A DNA stretch of 64,000 nucleotides. Source: Tetrapyrgos nigripes (taxonomy: Eukaryota > Basidiomycota > Agaricomycetes > Agaricales > Campanellaceae). The position numbers and the translations under genes were made by a program. Every line of letters starts with the position of its first letter. The first letter of the stretch is position 1. The notes below the pieces were generated by a model, which saw nothing but the letters and a program-made list of their open reading frames with translations, was not told the origin of the DNA and searched no databases. Where the stretch lies: positions 62,001-126,000 of the forward strand of contig JAACJM010000135.1 of the NCBI GenBank assembly GCA_013368315.1, read 5' to 3'. Positions 36,221 through 46,144 of the stretch are shown here, in pieces.

Positions 36221-39200
36221 GTCTGCTCAGTCTGTTAGGTCTGCCTCGTCTGCCTCGTCAGCCTCGTCTGCCTCGTCTGCTCCGTCAGCCTCGTCTGCCT
36301 CGTCTGCTCCGTCAGCCTCGTCTGCCTCGTCTGCTCCGTCAGCCTCGTCTGCCTCGTCTGCTCCGTCAGCCTCGTCTGCCTCGTCTGCTCCGTCAGCCTC
36401 GTCTGCCTCGTCTGCTCCGTCAGCCTCGTCTGCCTCGTCTGCTCCGTCAGCCTCCTCTGCCTCGTCTGCTCCGTCAGCCTCCTCTGCCCCGTCTGCTCCG
36501 TCAGCCTCCTCTGCCCCGTCTGCTCCGTCAGCCTCCTCTGCCCCGTCTGCTCCGTCAGCCTCCTCTGCCCCGTCTGCTCCGTCAGCCTCCTCTGCCCCGT
36601 CTGCTCCGTCAGCCTCCTCTGCCCCGTCTGCTCCGTCTGCCTCCTCTGCCTCGTCTGCTCCGTCTGCCTCCTCTGCCCCGTCTGCTCCGTCTGCCTCCTC
36701 TGCCCGTCTGCTCCGTCTGCCTCCTCTGCCTCGTCTGCTCCGTCTGCCTCCTCTGCCTCGTCTGCTCCGTCTGCCTCGTCTGCTCTGTCTGCCTCGTCTG
36801 CTCTGTCTGCCTTGTCTGCCTTGTCTGTCTTGTCTGCCCTGTCTGCCTCGTCTGCCTCGTCTGCTTTGTCTGCTCCTTCTGCTTTGTCTGCTCCGTCTGC
36901 CTTGTCTGCCTTGTCTGCCTTGTCTGCTTTGTCTGCTCCGTCTGCTTTGTCTGCTCTGTCTGCCTCGTCTGCTCCGTCTGCGTCGTCTGCGTCGTCTGCT
37001 CCGTCTGCCTCGTCTGCCTCGTCTGCCGTGTCTGCCTCGTCTGCCGCGTCTGCCTCGTCTGCCGTGTCTGCCTCGTCTGCCGCGTCTGCCTCGTCTGCCG
37101 CGTCTGCCTCGTCTGCCGCGTCTGCCTCGTCTGCCGCGTCTGCCTCGTCTGCCTCGTCTGCCGCGTCTGCCTCGTCTGCCGCGTCTGCCTCGTCTGCCGC
37201 GTCTGCCTCGTCTGCCGTCGTCTGCCGCGTCTGCCTCGTCTGCCGCGTCTGCCTCGTCTGCCGCGTCTGCCTCGTCTGCCGCGTCTGCCTCGTCTGCCGC
37301 GTCTGCCTCGTCTGCCGCGTCTGCCTCGTCTGCCGCGTCTGCCTCGTCTGCCGCGTCTGCCTCGTCTGCCGCGTCTGCCTCGTCTGCCGCGTCTGCCTCG
37401 TCTGCCGCGTCTGCCGCGTCTGCCGCGTCTGCCGCGTCTGCCGCGTCTGCCGCGTCTGCCGCGTCTGCCGCGTCTGCCGCGTCTGCCGCGTCTGCCGCGT
37501 CTGCCGCGTCTGCCGCGTCTGCCTCGTCTGCCGCGTCTGCCGCGTCTGCCGCGTCTGCCGCGTCTGCCTCGTCTGCCGCGTCTGCCGCGTCTGCCGCGTC
37601 TGCCTCGTCTGCCGCGTCTGCCGCGTCTGCCGCGTCTGCCGCGTCTGCCGCGTCTGCCGCGTCTGCCGCGTCTGCCGCGTCTGCCGCGTCTGCCTCGTCT
37701 GCCGCGTCTGCCTCGTCTGCCGCGTCTGCCTCGTCTGCCGCGTCTGCCGCGTCTGCCGCGTCTGCCGCGTCTGCCGCGTCTGCCGCGTCTGCCGCGTCTG
37801 CCGCGTCTGCCGCGTCTGCCGCGTCTGCCTCGTCTGCCGCGTCTGCCGCGTCTGCCGCGTCTGCCTCGTCTGCCGCGTCTGCCGCGTCTGCCGCGTCTGC
37901 CGCGTCTGCCGCGTCTGCCGCGTCTGCCGCGTCTGCCGCGTCTGCCGCGTCTGCCGCGTCTGCCGCGTCTGCCTCGTCTGCCGCGTCTGCCTCGTCTGCT
38001 CCGTCTGACGTCTGCCTTGTCTGTCCCGTCTGCCTGGTCTGCTCCGTCTGCCTCGTCTGCTCCGTCTGCCTTGTCTGCCGCGTCTGCCTTGTCTGCCTTG
38101 TCTGCACCGTCTGCCTTGTCTGCTCCGTCTGCCTCGTCTGCCTCGTCTGCCCCGTCTGCCTTGTCTGCTCCGTCTGCCTCGTCTGCCTCGTTTGCCTCGT
38201 CTGCTCCGTCTGCCTCGTCTGCCTCGTCTGCCTCGTCTGCTCCGCCTGCCTCGTCTGCCTCGTCTGCTCCGCCTGCCTCGTCTGCCTCGTCTGCCTCGGC
38301 TGCCTCGTCTGCCTCGTCTGCCTCGTCTGCTCCGTCTGCCTCGTCTGCTGCGTCTGCTCCGTCTGCCTCGTCTGCCTCGTCTGCTCTGTCTGCCTCGTCT
38401 GCCCTGTCTGCTCCGTCTGCCTCGTCTGCCCCGTCTGCTCCGTCTGCCCCGTCTGCCTTGTCTGCCCCATCTGGTCCGTCTGGCTTGTCTGGCTTGTCTG
38501 CCCCGTCTGCCTTGTCTGCCTTGTCTGCTCCGTCTGCCTCGGATAGACAAGGCAGACGAGGCAGACGGGGCAGACAAGGCAGACGGAGCAGACAAAGCAG
38601 ATGGAGCAGACGAGGCAGATAGGGCAGACAAGGCAGACGGGGCAGACAAGGCAGACAAGGCAGACAAGGCAGACAAGGCAGACAAGGCAGACGGAGCAGA
38701 CAAAGCAGACGGAGCAGACGGAGCAGACAGGGCAGACGAGGCAGACGGGGCAGACGGAGCAGACGAGGCAGACGAGGCAGACGGGGCAGACGAGGCAGAC
38801 GAGGCAGACAGGGCAGACGAGGCAGACGAGGCAGACGAGGCAGACGGAGCAGACGAGGCAGACGGAGCAGACAAGGCAGACGATGCAGACGAGGCAGACG
38901 GAGCAGACGAGGCAGACGGAGCAGACGAGGCAGACGGAGCAGACGAGGCAGACGGAGCAGACAAGGCAGACGATGCAGACGAGGCAGACGAGGCAGACGG
39001 GGTAGACAAGGCAGATGAGGCAGACAGAGCAGACAAGGCAGACGAGGCAGACAGAGCAGACGAGGCAGACGGAGCAGACGGAGCAGATGAGGCAGACGCG
39101 GCAGACGAGGCAGACGGAGCAGACGAGGCAGACGAAGCAGACGGAGCAGACGAGGCAGACGGGGCAGACGAGGCAGACGAGGCAGACGGAGCAGACGAGG

Positions 39201-41747
39201 CAGACGAGGCAGACGGGGCAGACGACGCAGACGGGGCAGACGACGCAGACGGGCAGACGACGCAGACGACGCAGACAGGGCAGACGAGGCAGACGGAGCA
39301 GACGGAGCAGACGAGGCAGACGAGGCAGACGGAGCAGATGGAGCAGACGAGGCAGACGAGGCAGACGGAGCAGACGGAGCAGACAAGGCAGACAAGGCAG
39401 ACGGAGCAGACGGAGCAGACGAGGCAGACAGAGCAGACGGGGCAGACGAGGCAGACGAGGCAGACAGGGCAGACGGGGCAGACGAGGCAGACGAGGCAGA
39501 CAGGGCAGACAAGGCAGATGGAGCAGACAAGGCAGACGGGGCAGACAAAGCAGACAAGGCAGACAAGGCAGACAAGGCAGACGGAGCAGACAAAGCAGAT
39601 GGAGCAGACAAGGCAGACAAGGCAGACAAGGCAGACGGAGCAGACAAGGCAGACGGGGCAGACGAGGCAGACAAAGCAGACCTAACAGACTGAGCAGACA
39701 AAGATGAGGCAGACGAGGCAGACGAGGCAGACGGGGCAGACGAGGCAGACGAGGCAGACGGAGCAGACGAGGCAGACGAGGCAGACGGAGCAGACGAGGC
39801 AGACGAGGCAGACGGAGCAGACGAGGCAGACGAGGCAGACGAGGCAGACGGAGCAGACAAGGCAGACGGAGCAGACAAGGCAGACAAGGCAGACTGAGCA
39901 GACAAGGCAGACGAGGCAGACGGAGCAGACGAGGCAGACGAGGCAGACGGGGCAGACAAGGCAGAGGAGGCAGACGGAGCAGACCAGGCAGACCAGGCAG
40001 ACGAAGCAGACGAGGCAGACGCGGCAGACGAGGCAGACGCGGCAGACGCGGCAGACGCGGCAGACGCGGCAGACGAGGCAGACGCGGCAGACGAGGCAGA
40101 CGCGGCAGACGAGGCAGACGCGGCAGACGAGGCAGACGCGGCAGACGAGGCAGACGAGGCAGACGAGGCAGACGGGGCAGACGAGGCAGACGAGGCAGAC
40201 AGGGCAGACGAGGCAGACGAGGCAGACGGGGCAGACGGGGCAGACGAGGCAGACGAGGCAGACGAGGCAGACGGGGCAGACGAGGCAGACGGGGCAGACG
40301 AGGCAGACGAGGCAGATGGGGCAGACGAGGCAGACGGGGCAGATGGAGGAGACGAGGCAGACGAGGCAGACGGAGCAGATGGAGGAGACGAGGCAGACGA
40401 GGCAGACGGAGCAGACGGAGGAGACGAGGCAGACGAGGCAGACGGAGCAGACGGAGGAGACGAGGCAGACGAGGCAGACGGAGCAGACGGAGCAGACGAG
40501 GCAGACGAGGCAGACGGAGCAGACGGAGGAGACGAGGCAGACGAGGCAGACGGAGCAGACGAGGCAGACGGAGCAGACGGAGCAGACGAGGCAGACAAGG
40601 CAGACAAGGCAGACGAGGCAGACAGGGCAGACAAGGCAGACGAGGCAGACGAGGCAGACAGGGCAGACGAGGCAGACGAGGCAGACAGAGCAGACGAGGC
40701 AGACGAGGCAGACAGAGCAGACGAGGCAGACGAGGCAGACAGAGCAGACGAGGCAGACGAGGCAGACAGAGCAGACAGGGCAGAAGGGGCAGACGAGGCA
40801 GACGAGGCAGACAGGGCAGACAAGGCAGACAAGGCAGACAGGGCAGACAAGGCAGACGAGGCAGACAGGGCAGACAAGGCAGACGAGGCAGACAGGGCAG
40901 ACAAGGCAGACGAGGCAGACAGGGCAGACAAGGCAGACGAGGCAGACAGGGCAGACAAGGCAGACAAGGCAGACAGGGCAGACAAGGCAGACAAGGCAGA
41001 CAGGGCAGACGAGGCAGACGAGGCAGACAGGGCAGACGAGGCAGACGAGGCAGACAGGGCAGACGAGGCAGACGAGGCAGACAGGGCAGACGAGGCAGAC
41101 GAGGCAGACAGGGCAGACGAGGCAGACGAGGCAGACGAGGCAGACGAGGCTGACGGAGCAGACGAGGCAGACGGGGCTGACGGAGCAGACGAGGCAGACG
41201 AGGCTGACGGAGCAGACGAGGCAGACGAGGCTGACGGAGCAGACGAGGCAGACGAGGCTGACGGAGCAGACGAGGCAGACGAGGCTGACGGAGCAGACGA
41301 GGCAGACGAGGCAGATGAGGCTGACGGAGCAGACGAGGCTGACGGAGCAGACGAGGCAGACGAGGCTGACGGCGCAGACGAGGCTGACGAGGCTGACGGC
41401 GCAGACGAGGCTGACGAGGCTGACGGCGCAGACGAGGCTGACGAGGCTGACGAGGCTGACGGCGCAGACGAGGCTGACGAGGCTGACGGCGCAGACGAGG
41501 CTGACGAGGCTGACGGCGCAGACGAGGCTGACGAGGCTGACGGCGCAGACGAGGCTGACGAGGCTGACGGAGCAGACAAGGCAGACAAGGCTGACGGAGC
41601 AGACGAGGCAGACGAGGCAGACGGAGCAGACAAGGCAGACGAGGCAGACGAGGCAGATGGGGCAGACGAGGCAGACAAAGCAGACCTAACAGACTGAGCA
41701 CACAAAGATGAAGCAGACAAGGCAGACGTAACAGACTGAGCAGACAA
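36221..41747. repeat. 5.5-kb strand-switching 9-bp minisatellite
   Basis: Units of the form TCTGCCTCG/TCTGCTCCG/TCTGCCGCG fill 36230-38540. From about 38541 the units read GCAGACGAG/GCAGACGGA, the reverse complement, up to 41747. Blocks of unit variants (CTCCG, CCCCG, CCGCG, CTTG) follow each other, a sign of local unit duplication. The boundary sequence CTAACAGACTGAGCAGAC is present at the left edge (inverted), at the right edge (41685-41735) and once more inside at about 39680-39698. Every frame is nearly free of stops, so open frames of up to about 1,800 codons arise (Arg-Gln-Thr, Asp-Glu-Ala, Gly-Arg-Arg repeats); these mirror unit length and I do not call them genes. Confidence 0.9.
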
Positions 41748-42952
41748 AGATGACAAGGGAGACACAGTCCAGCCTGAGCTGTCTATTTATATTTAGTGAC
41801 ATTTAATTGACCTGGTTGAATGAATTCATTGTATTACATCCTGTAAATTTTCAGTAAGCCCTTCTGTATTACTTAATTGACATGCACTGCAAATCCATCC
41901 AACAAGTCTCTTGTAAGTCCATTGGATATACATGATGACTTACAAAATAGTCACTTTTCAGTAAAGTCATTGTAATGTCTTGTGACTTACAAGTGTCTTA
42001 CTGTGACCAGTCTGTCACACTGTATATTCTCCATTTAGCATGCAGGTTTTTTCCAGAGACTTACGAGATAGACTTTTAAAACCTGGATCTTGTAATTCCC
42101 TTGTAAAACCACAAGTCTTTCTAGGGTATTACTGTGACACACCTGTCCCTCCGTAAATTCAGTGTAAATATGAGCAGTCTTACTCAAGACTTTCAAGTTC
42201 TACCTTCTGGTAAGTCCTCTGTAAATTTTACTTGGTTTACAAATTGTCTTACTGTGACATTATCTCACACTGAAATACCCTGGTATTTCAGTTCTGTTTT
42301 ACAAGAAGACATACTGTGACAAAGCCTCACACTGAAAGTCCATGGTATGTCCTTGCAGCTTACAATGGTCTTTCAGAATAGTCCTCATTTTTTGTCTATT
42401 TGTAATACACTTGTAAGTCAAGCCAACTTACATATTGATTGGTTCCCCATAATACTCTTGTAATACTCCAGTAAGGCTGAGGATTTACCAGTGTTTGTAG
42501 CAAATCTTTCTTGTAATTCCTTCATAATACAGCTAGTCTTACAAGTGTATTACTGTGACTTGATTGTCACTTTGTAAATTTCCTGCAGATTTTGCTTCCT
42601 TGTAAGTTCTTTGTAAATCTCTCTTGCCTTACTGTTTGTCATACTGTGATTATCTGTCACACTGAAATACTCCAGTATTTCTTATGTGTCTTACTACATG
42701 ACAAAAAGTCACTCTGAAATTCCTGTGTAATTCCACAGTATATCCACCAAGGGTATACAGTGACAGCAAGTCACACTGAAAGTCCATGGTATTTCTTTGT
42801 GACTTACAATGGTCATACAAGGTTGTTCTATTTTTTTTCTGTCTCTTGTAATACTAATGTATGACAAGGAGTCTTACATATTGATTGGCTTGGTGTAATA
42901 CTCTTGTACAACCTCAGTAAAGCAGAGGATTTACAAGTGTTTGCACCCAGTG
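41748..42952 (-). repeat. right terminal inverted repeat
   Basis: The reverse complement of the left repeat, beginning at the junction with the array (ATGACAAGGGAGACACAGTCC on the plus strand) and ending at CACCCAGTG followed by the TTA target copy. The series of GTGTGAC/GTCACAGTA half-site pairs is preserved. Scattered substitutions and a 10-bp indel against the left repeat show that the two ends have diverged somewhat since insertion. Confidence 0.85.
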
Positions 42953-42955
42953 TTA

Positions 42956-43680
42956 CCTGTCCCGTAAGTTTCCGAGTCTCAGTCTATGCGTATACTGGTG
43001 AAATGATTTGTATACCCAACCAGGCCTCTCTCTCAAGTTTCTCTTAAAATACCAACAAGACAACGTCAAAGGGAAGAAGCATGAATCTTCTCCAGTGTCT
43101 ACTGAGCTCCCACCAAAGGTTTTCTCACCAATAAACTCTCTATAGTTATCTATCAAATGTACGTAGTAACATGTTGCGCATATATAAATGTACATTGAAG
43201 CCAAACTGCCAGATCCTTGAATGCTGGATTGTGAGTCGATTAGACTTTCAAGTCCGAGAAGGAATGGTGCCATGTTAGAAATAGCACAAGTGGGTATGGC
43301 ACTGATCATCAAATCAATCATAGAGAATTCTGGGCACGATATTGAGCGAGATTGGTTATCCCAGTATTTTCACCAACGCGCACATTCTACTTGCTGCAGT
43401 GATTTCTTGCCAAGTCTACTGGGAGATATGTTGGAATCATAATTATTAATATGTCGGTGCGAGCTACTGTATACAGCGCCAGGTACGACTCCTCATCCCA
43501 TTGCCCAAAAAGCAATTGAATTATTGACTCTGAAGAGATGGAAGCTCTCTTTAGGTGTATCATCCTCATCCATGATTGATAATGGCCGTAGATTGCCTCT
43601 TCATTTGTCTCCCTAAAGCCGGCAACAAGAAAAAAGTCCGGACTTGGAAAGCTGAAGGAGCGAGGCCATGAACTTTCCAT
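42956..43680 (-). other. unrecognised minus-strand open stretches
   Basis: Two adjacent frames on the minus strand, 43680-43387 (contains IIQLLFGQWDEESYLAL) and 43321-42953 (contains ISNMAPFLLGLESLIDSQ), have normal-looking amino-acid composition and could be exons of one broken gene. The second ends exactly at the TTA target site of the palindromic element. I recognise no family. They lie upstream of, and opposite to, copy 2 of the surface-protein gene. Confidence 0.3.
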
Positions 43681-45240
43681 TGGTTTGCTAATTTACGGGA
43701 TTCCAAGGTTCGCATTTCTATTTCACCATCGCTGCGCAGACGGACCAAGAAGAAACTGACCATCGAAATCATCTGTCTTACACCTGTTTCAGATATCAAT
43801 ATCATGATAATTGCGTGTTGCAGGACCTCAGCCTGCGAGGCTCCATCTCATCAGCACATGAGGAGTCCGATGATCATGAACCAAAGATGTGAGCTTATAA
43901 ATGGTGAGCATGAAGCCAACGACGTCTCATCTACTTGCAATTGCTTCGTTTTCACCACAGCTATATCCTTAAAGAGACACCATGGCTTGGAAAACTCTAA
44001 ACCTGTCAGCCTCCAGGATTATACGATATTCTCGCTACTCACTAAAAGATTTCCCTCCCCAGGACACTCCTTTTATACGCATTCGCAACAGCAAATGCCT
44101 TGCCAATAGACTCCTTCCAAATGACTGGGGTAAAGTGCCATCGCTTCGCGTGGCAAGCTACGAGGCCCTCAGGACCAGGGGAGGAAGCGAGGAGGAAGAC
44201 AAGGCGCACCCTGATGCTGCCTATGCTGCCTTGGTTATGCGTTTGTCTGAGGAAGCCGTGAACGACGTCATGATGGTCTCGACCGTGATTCCAGAGAGCG
44301 CTTGCCGAGCGCCAACGAGCAGGGGTGGGAGTTTGAACCCGTGGAAAAGTTTTCGAGGTCAACCTAAGTTAACTGGGGAAAGGTGCCATTGCTTTGCATG
44401 GCAAATTACGAGGCCCATTATTGGATAAATAAAATGGTTTCATATGCATTAAAAAATGAGATAGAGCCCAATATCTCAATGTAACGATGCCTTCAATTAT
44501 AAATGACCTTGGATTGGGTGGAGGAAGCCATAGTGATTCAGAGAGCAGCTCTTAGTGACTTTCGACGGCTACTGAGGGAAGGAAAACACGTCTGAAGCTC
44601 GTTGTGGTTGGGCCTGTAGTCGTCGACAGCGGAAAGGACTTGTGACGTACTCACATCGTATCAAGCGTCAGTTGAAATGGCAGTGTTCGGGCACTTCGGA
44701 GCGCTGAGGTGGCGTGTAAAAGTTAGAACCCGTGAGAACCTTTGGTACTCAATTGGGGGGTCGACATAAGTTAACTCGGCCTAAAGGGCCTCGTAACGCA
44801 ATCCATTCCACTCACTTTAACCTGGCATCGCGATGCAGCCGACCCAAACGATTGGTACTTCGGAAAATCAGACGCACTTGGGACTAGTTTACCTTTGACC
44901 ATTGCTCACCCAGCAGACTTGAGCGGACAACTTCCTATAACATTTACCCATTCTGGGTGAAGATCTTTCTCAATTTCTCTACTGAAACAACACTAACTAC
45001 AACTCTAGGCCTTTTCACCTAATAGCCTTTGAAGATGGTGACTTATTCGGTCGGTACGCACAATAGCCTGGCGTCATATATTATACACTTATGCTGCAGC
45101 TCAGTCCTTTCAAAACACTTGGGCCGATAACGGCAGCAGCTTTGCAACTAATCGCAACGACGTCAACGTCACCATCAACAGCATCGATATCATCCGTGTT
45201 TTCACTTCCGACTACCTCGTGAGCTTTGGTCGACTAGTAG
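43640..45240 (+). pseudogene. surface-protein gene, copy 2, interrupted and truncated
   Basis: The upstream flank (from about 43640), MAWKTLN start (43982), first intron and second exon copy the gene at 33432 closely. After CTTCCAAATGAC (about 44125) a segment of roughly 660 bp is inserted. The gene resumes at about 44791 (ACCTGGCATCGCGATG) and continues through HSG, the next intron, an FEDGDLFG exon end and AQSFQNTWADNGSSFA. It stops being alignable after about 45240, so the stalk, transmembrane and tail exons are missing. The FEDGDLFG exon end keeps phase with the next exon here, whereas copy 1 lacks 8 bases at that point. Confidence 0.8.
44127..44790. mobile_element. insertion carrying family B repeats
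   Basis: This segment is absent from copy 1 of the gene it interrupts. It starts GGGGTAAAGTGCCATCGC with a reverse GGGCCTCGTA block, holds a second family B block at 44368-44413 and ends AAAGGGCCTCGTAACG. No transposase frame is present. I found no clear target duplication, so exact ends are good to about 10 bases. The gene copy supplies an empty-site comparison showing that family B is insertional. Confidence 0.65.
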
Positions 45241-45689
45241 TCTAGTTTTTTCGTATAGAGAGCATAGCCGCTGGGTTTTCGCTTACAAATCTTTGAAATT
45301 AGCTAATCGCTGCGCGCGTGAATTGCATTGCTTCGTTGCTCACTGTGCTCTATGGGCTTTATTTTTGCTTTTATCCATGTTATAGATTCATAAACACCTC
45401 ACAGTAAACACTCACTTTTGGCAGTCTCAGAAATGGCAGGCTGTAAGCATGCTGCTTATGACGCTGCGGCCCGCTGGCCTCCAAGGTGGAGTTCCCAGGG
45501 TTCCTGTAGTGTCTATATATAGTTCCGAGTCTATGAAGTAGTATTACTTCATAAATCTGCCTTTTAGTGGAACTATGTGCTTACAGCTCACTGCCAAGCA
45601 AACTCATGGTATTTGATTTTTCCTTGTAAATTTTCTCTATTTTGATGTCTTCAAGTATTCTGTCTTCCAGATTTCACTCCCAAACATCC

Positions 45690-45973
45690 TACCAGAATCA
45701 GAATGTTCTTGGGTGTATGTGTTGGAGCTGAATGAGAGGAGTGGGAGATTAGAGTTCAAAGTTGGCTCAACTGGCCACACCCCAAAGATCAGAGTGAGGG
45801 AATGGAGAAGCCATCACCAGTCTAAGAAATTTAGGCCAGTGCATTTGATGAAGGTAGCTGATCAGCATGCAGCATACACCGTCAGTGAGTTATTTAGTTG
45901 TTTACTTACAGAAAGAACTTACCATCCTTTCAGAGAAGGAAGCACAATGCCAACTACTGTGTTACACCACTAG
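45690..45973 (+). pseudogene. T5orf172 / GIY-YIG-like domain fragment
   Basis: An open stretch includes WVYVLELNERSG, then EFKVGSTGHTPKIRVREW. The VYV...KVG pair plus a downstream Arg before EW is the layout of the T5orf172 (MUG113-like) branch of the GIY-YIG nuclease fold. Such domains occur in fungal orphan genes and near mobile elements. Only the N-terminal part of the domain is visible; frames break after about 45973. Whether it belonged to the adjacent retroelement or to a separate gene cannot be decided here. Assignment is by motif memory and is tentative. Confidence 0.4.
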
Positions 45974-46144
45974 GATCATTAGGCCATGTCCTGACTGCTG
46001 CACCTGTCATTGGGAGGAGTTTCTGATGAAGATGCATTTTGGATTGAAGGAGTTTCATGACGCCATCAACACAGCCTTTAACTGCATTGTTTGCAAATAA
46101 GGTTTTGGTGTATTGATAACTCTGGTGTCCAGTAGTGCAATGGA

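Larger units (their letters stand above)
34952..42952. mobile_element. 8.0-kb palindromic CACTG-ended element, non-autonomous
   Basis: The ends are CACTGGGTGCAAACACTTGT and its exact reverse complement, flanked by TTA on both sides (34949-34951 and 42953-42955). Terminal inverted repeats of about 1.2 kb enclose a 5.5-kb array of 9-bp units which itself reverses strand near 38540, so the whole element is one imperfect palindrome. The CACT-type tip, 3-bp duplication and repeated subterminal motifs resemble CACTA (EnSpm) transposons. TTA is also the PIF/Harbinger target, so superfamily assignment is inference. No transposase is encoded. It sits 97 bp after the stop of copy 1 of the surface-protein gene. 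The arms are unequal (3.6 and 4.4 kb). Confidence 0.85.

Noticed and set aside
36221..41747. Possible CRISPR array
   Set aside because: There are no unique spacers; unit length is 9 bp and the array reverses strand. The genome is eukaryotic.
36227..41765. Several very long open frames (up to about 1,800 codons) encoding Arg-Gln-Thr, Asp-Glu-Ala, Gly-Arg-Arg, Leu-Pro-Arg or Ser-Ala-Ser repeats
   Set aside because: They exist in most frames on both strands because the 9-bp unit contains no stop and is divisible by three. Each frame switches repeat type wherever a unit gains or loses a base, and several start only at GTG. This is what a minisatellite gives by chance.
34952..42952. The palindrome as a pure assembly artefact
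   Set aside because: The two arms differ in length and carry different unit variants, the terminal repeats differ by indels and substitutions, and single TTA target copies flank precise CACTG ends. I cannot fully exclude error in array length.
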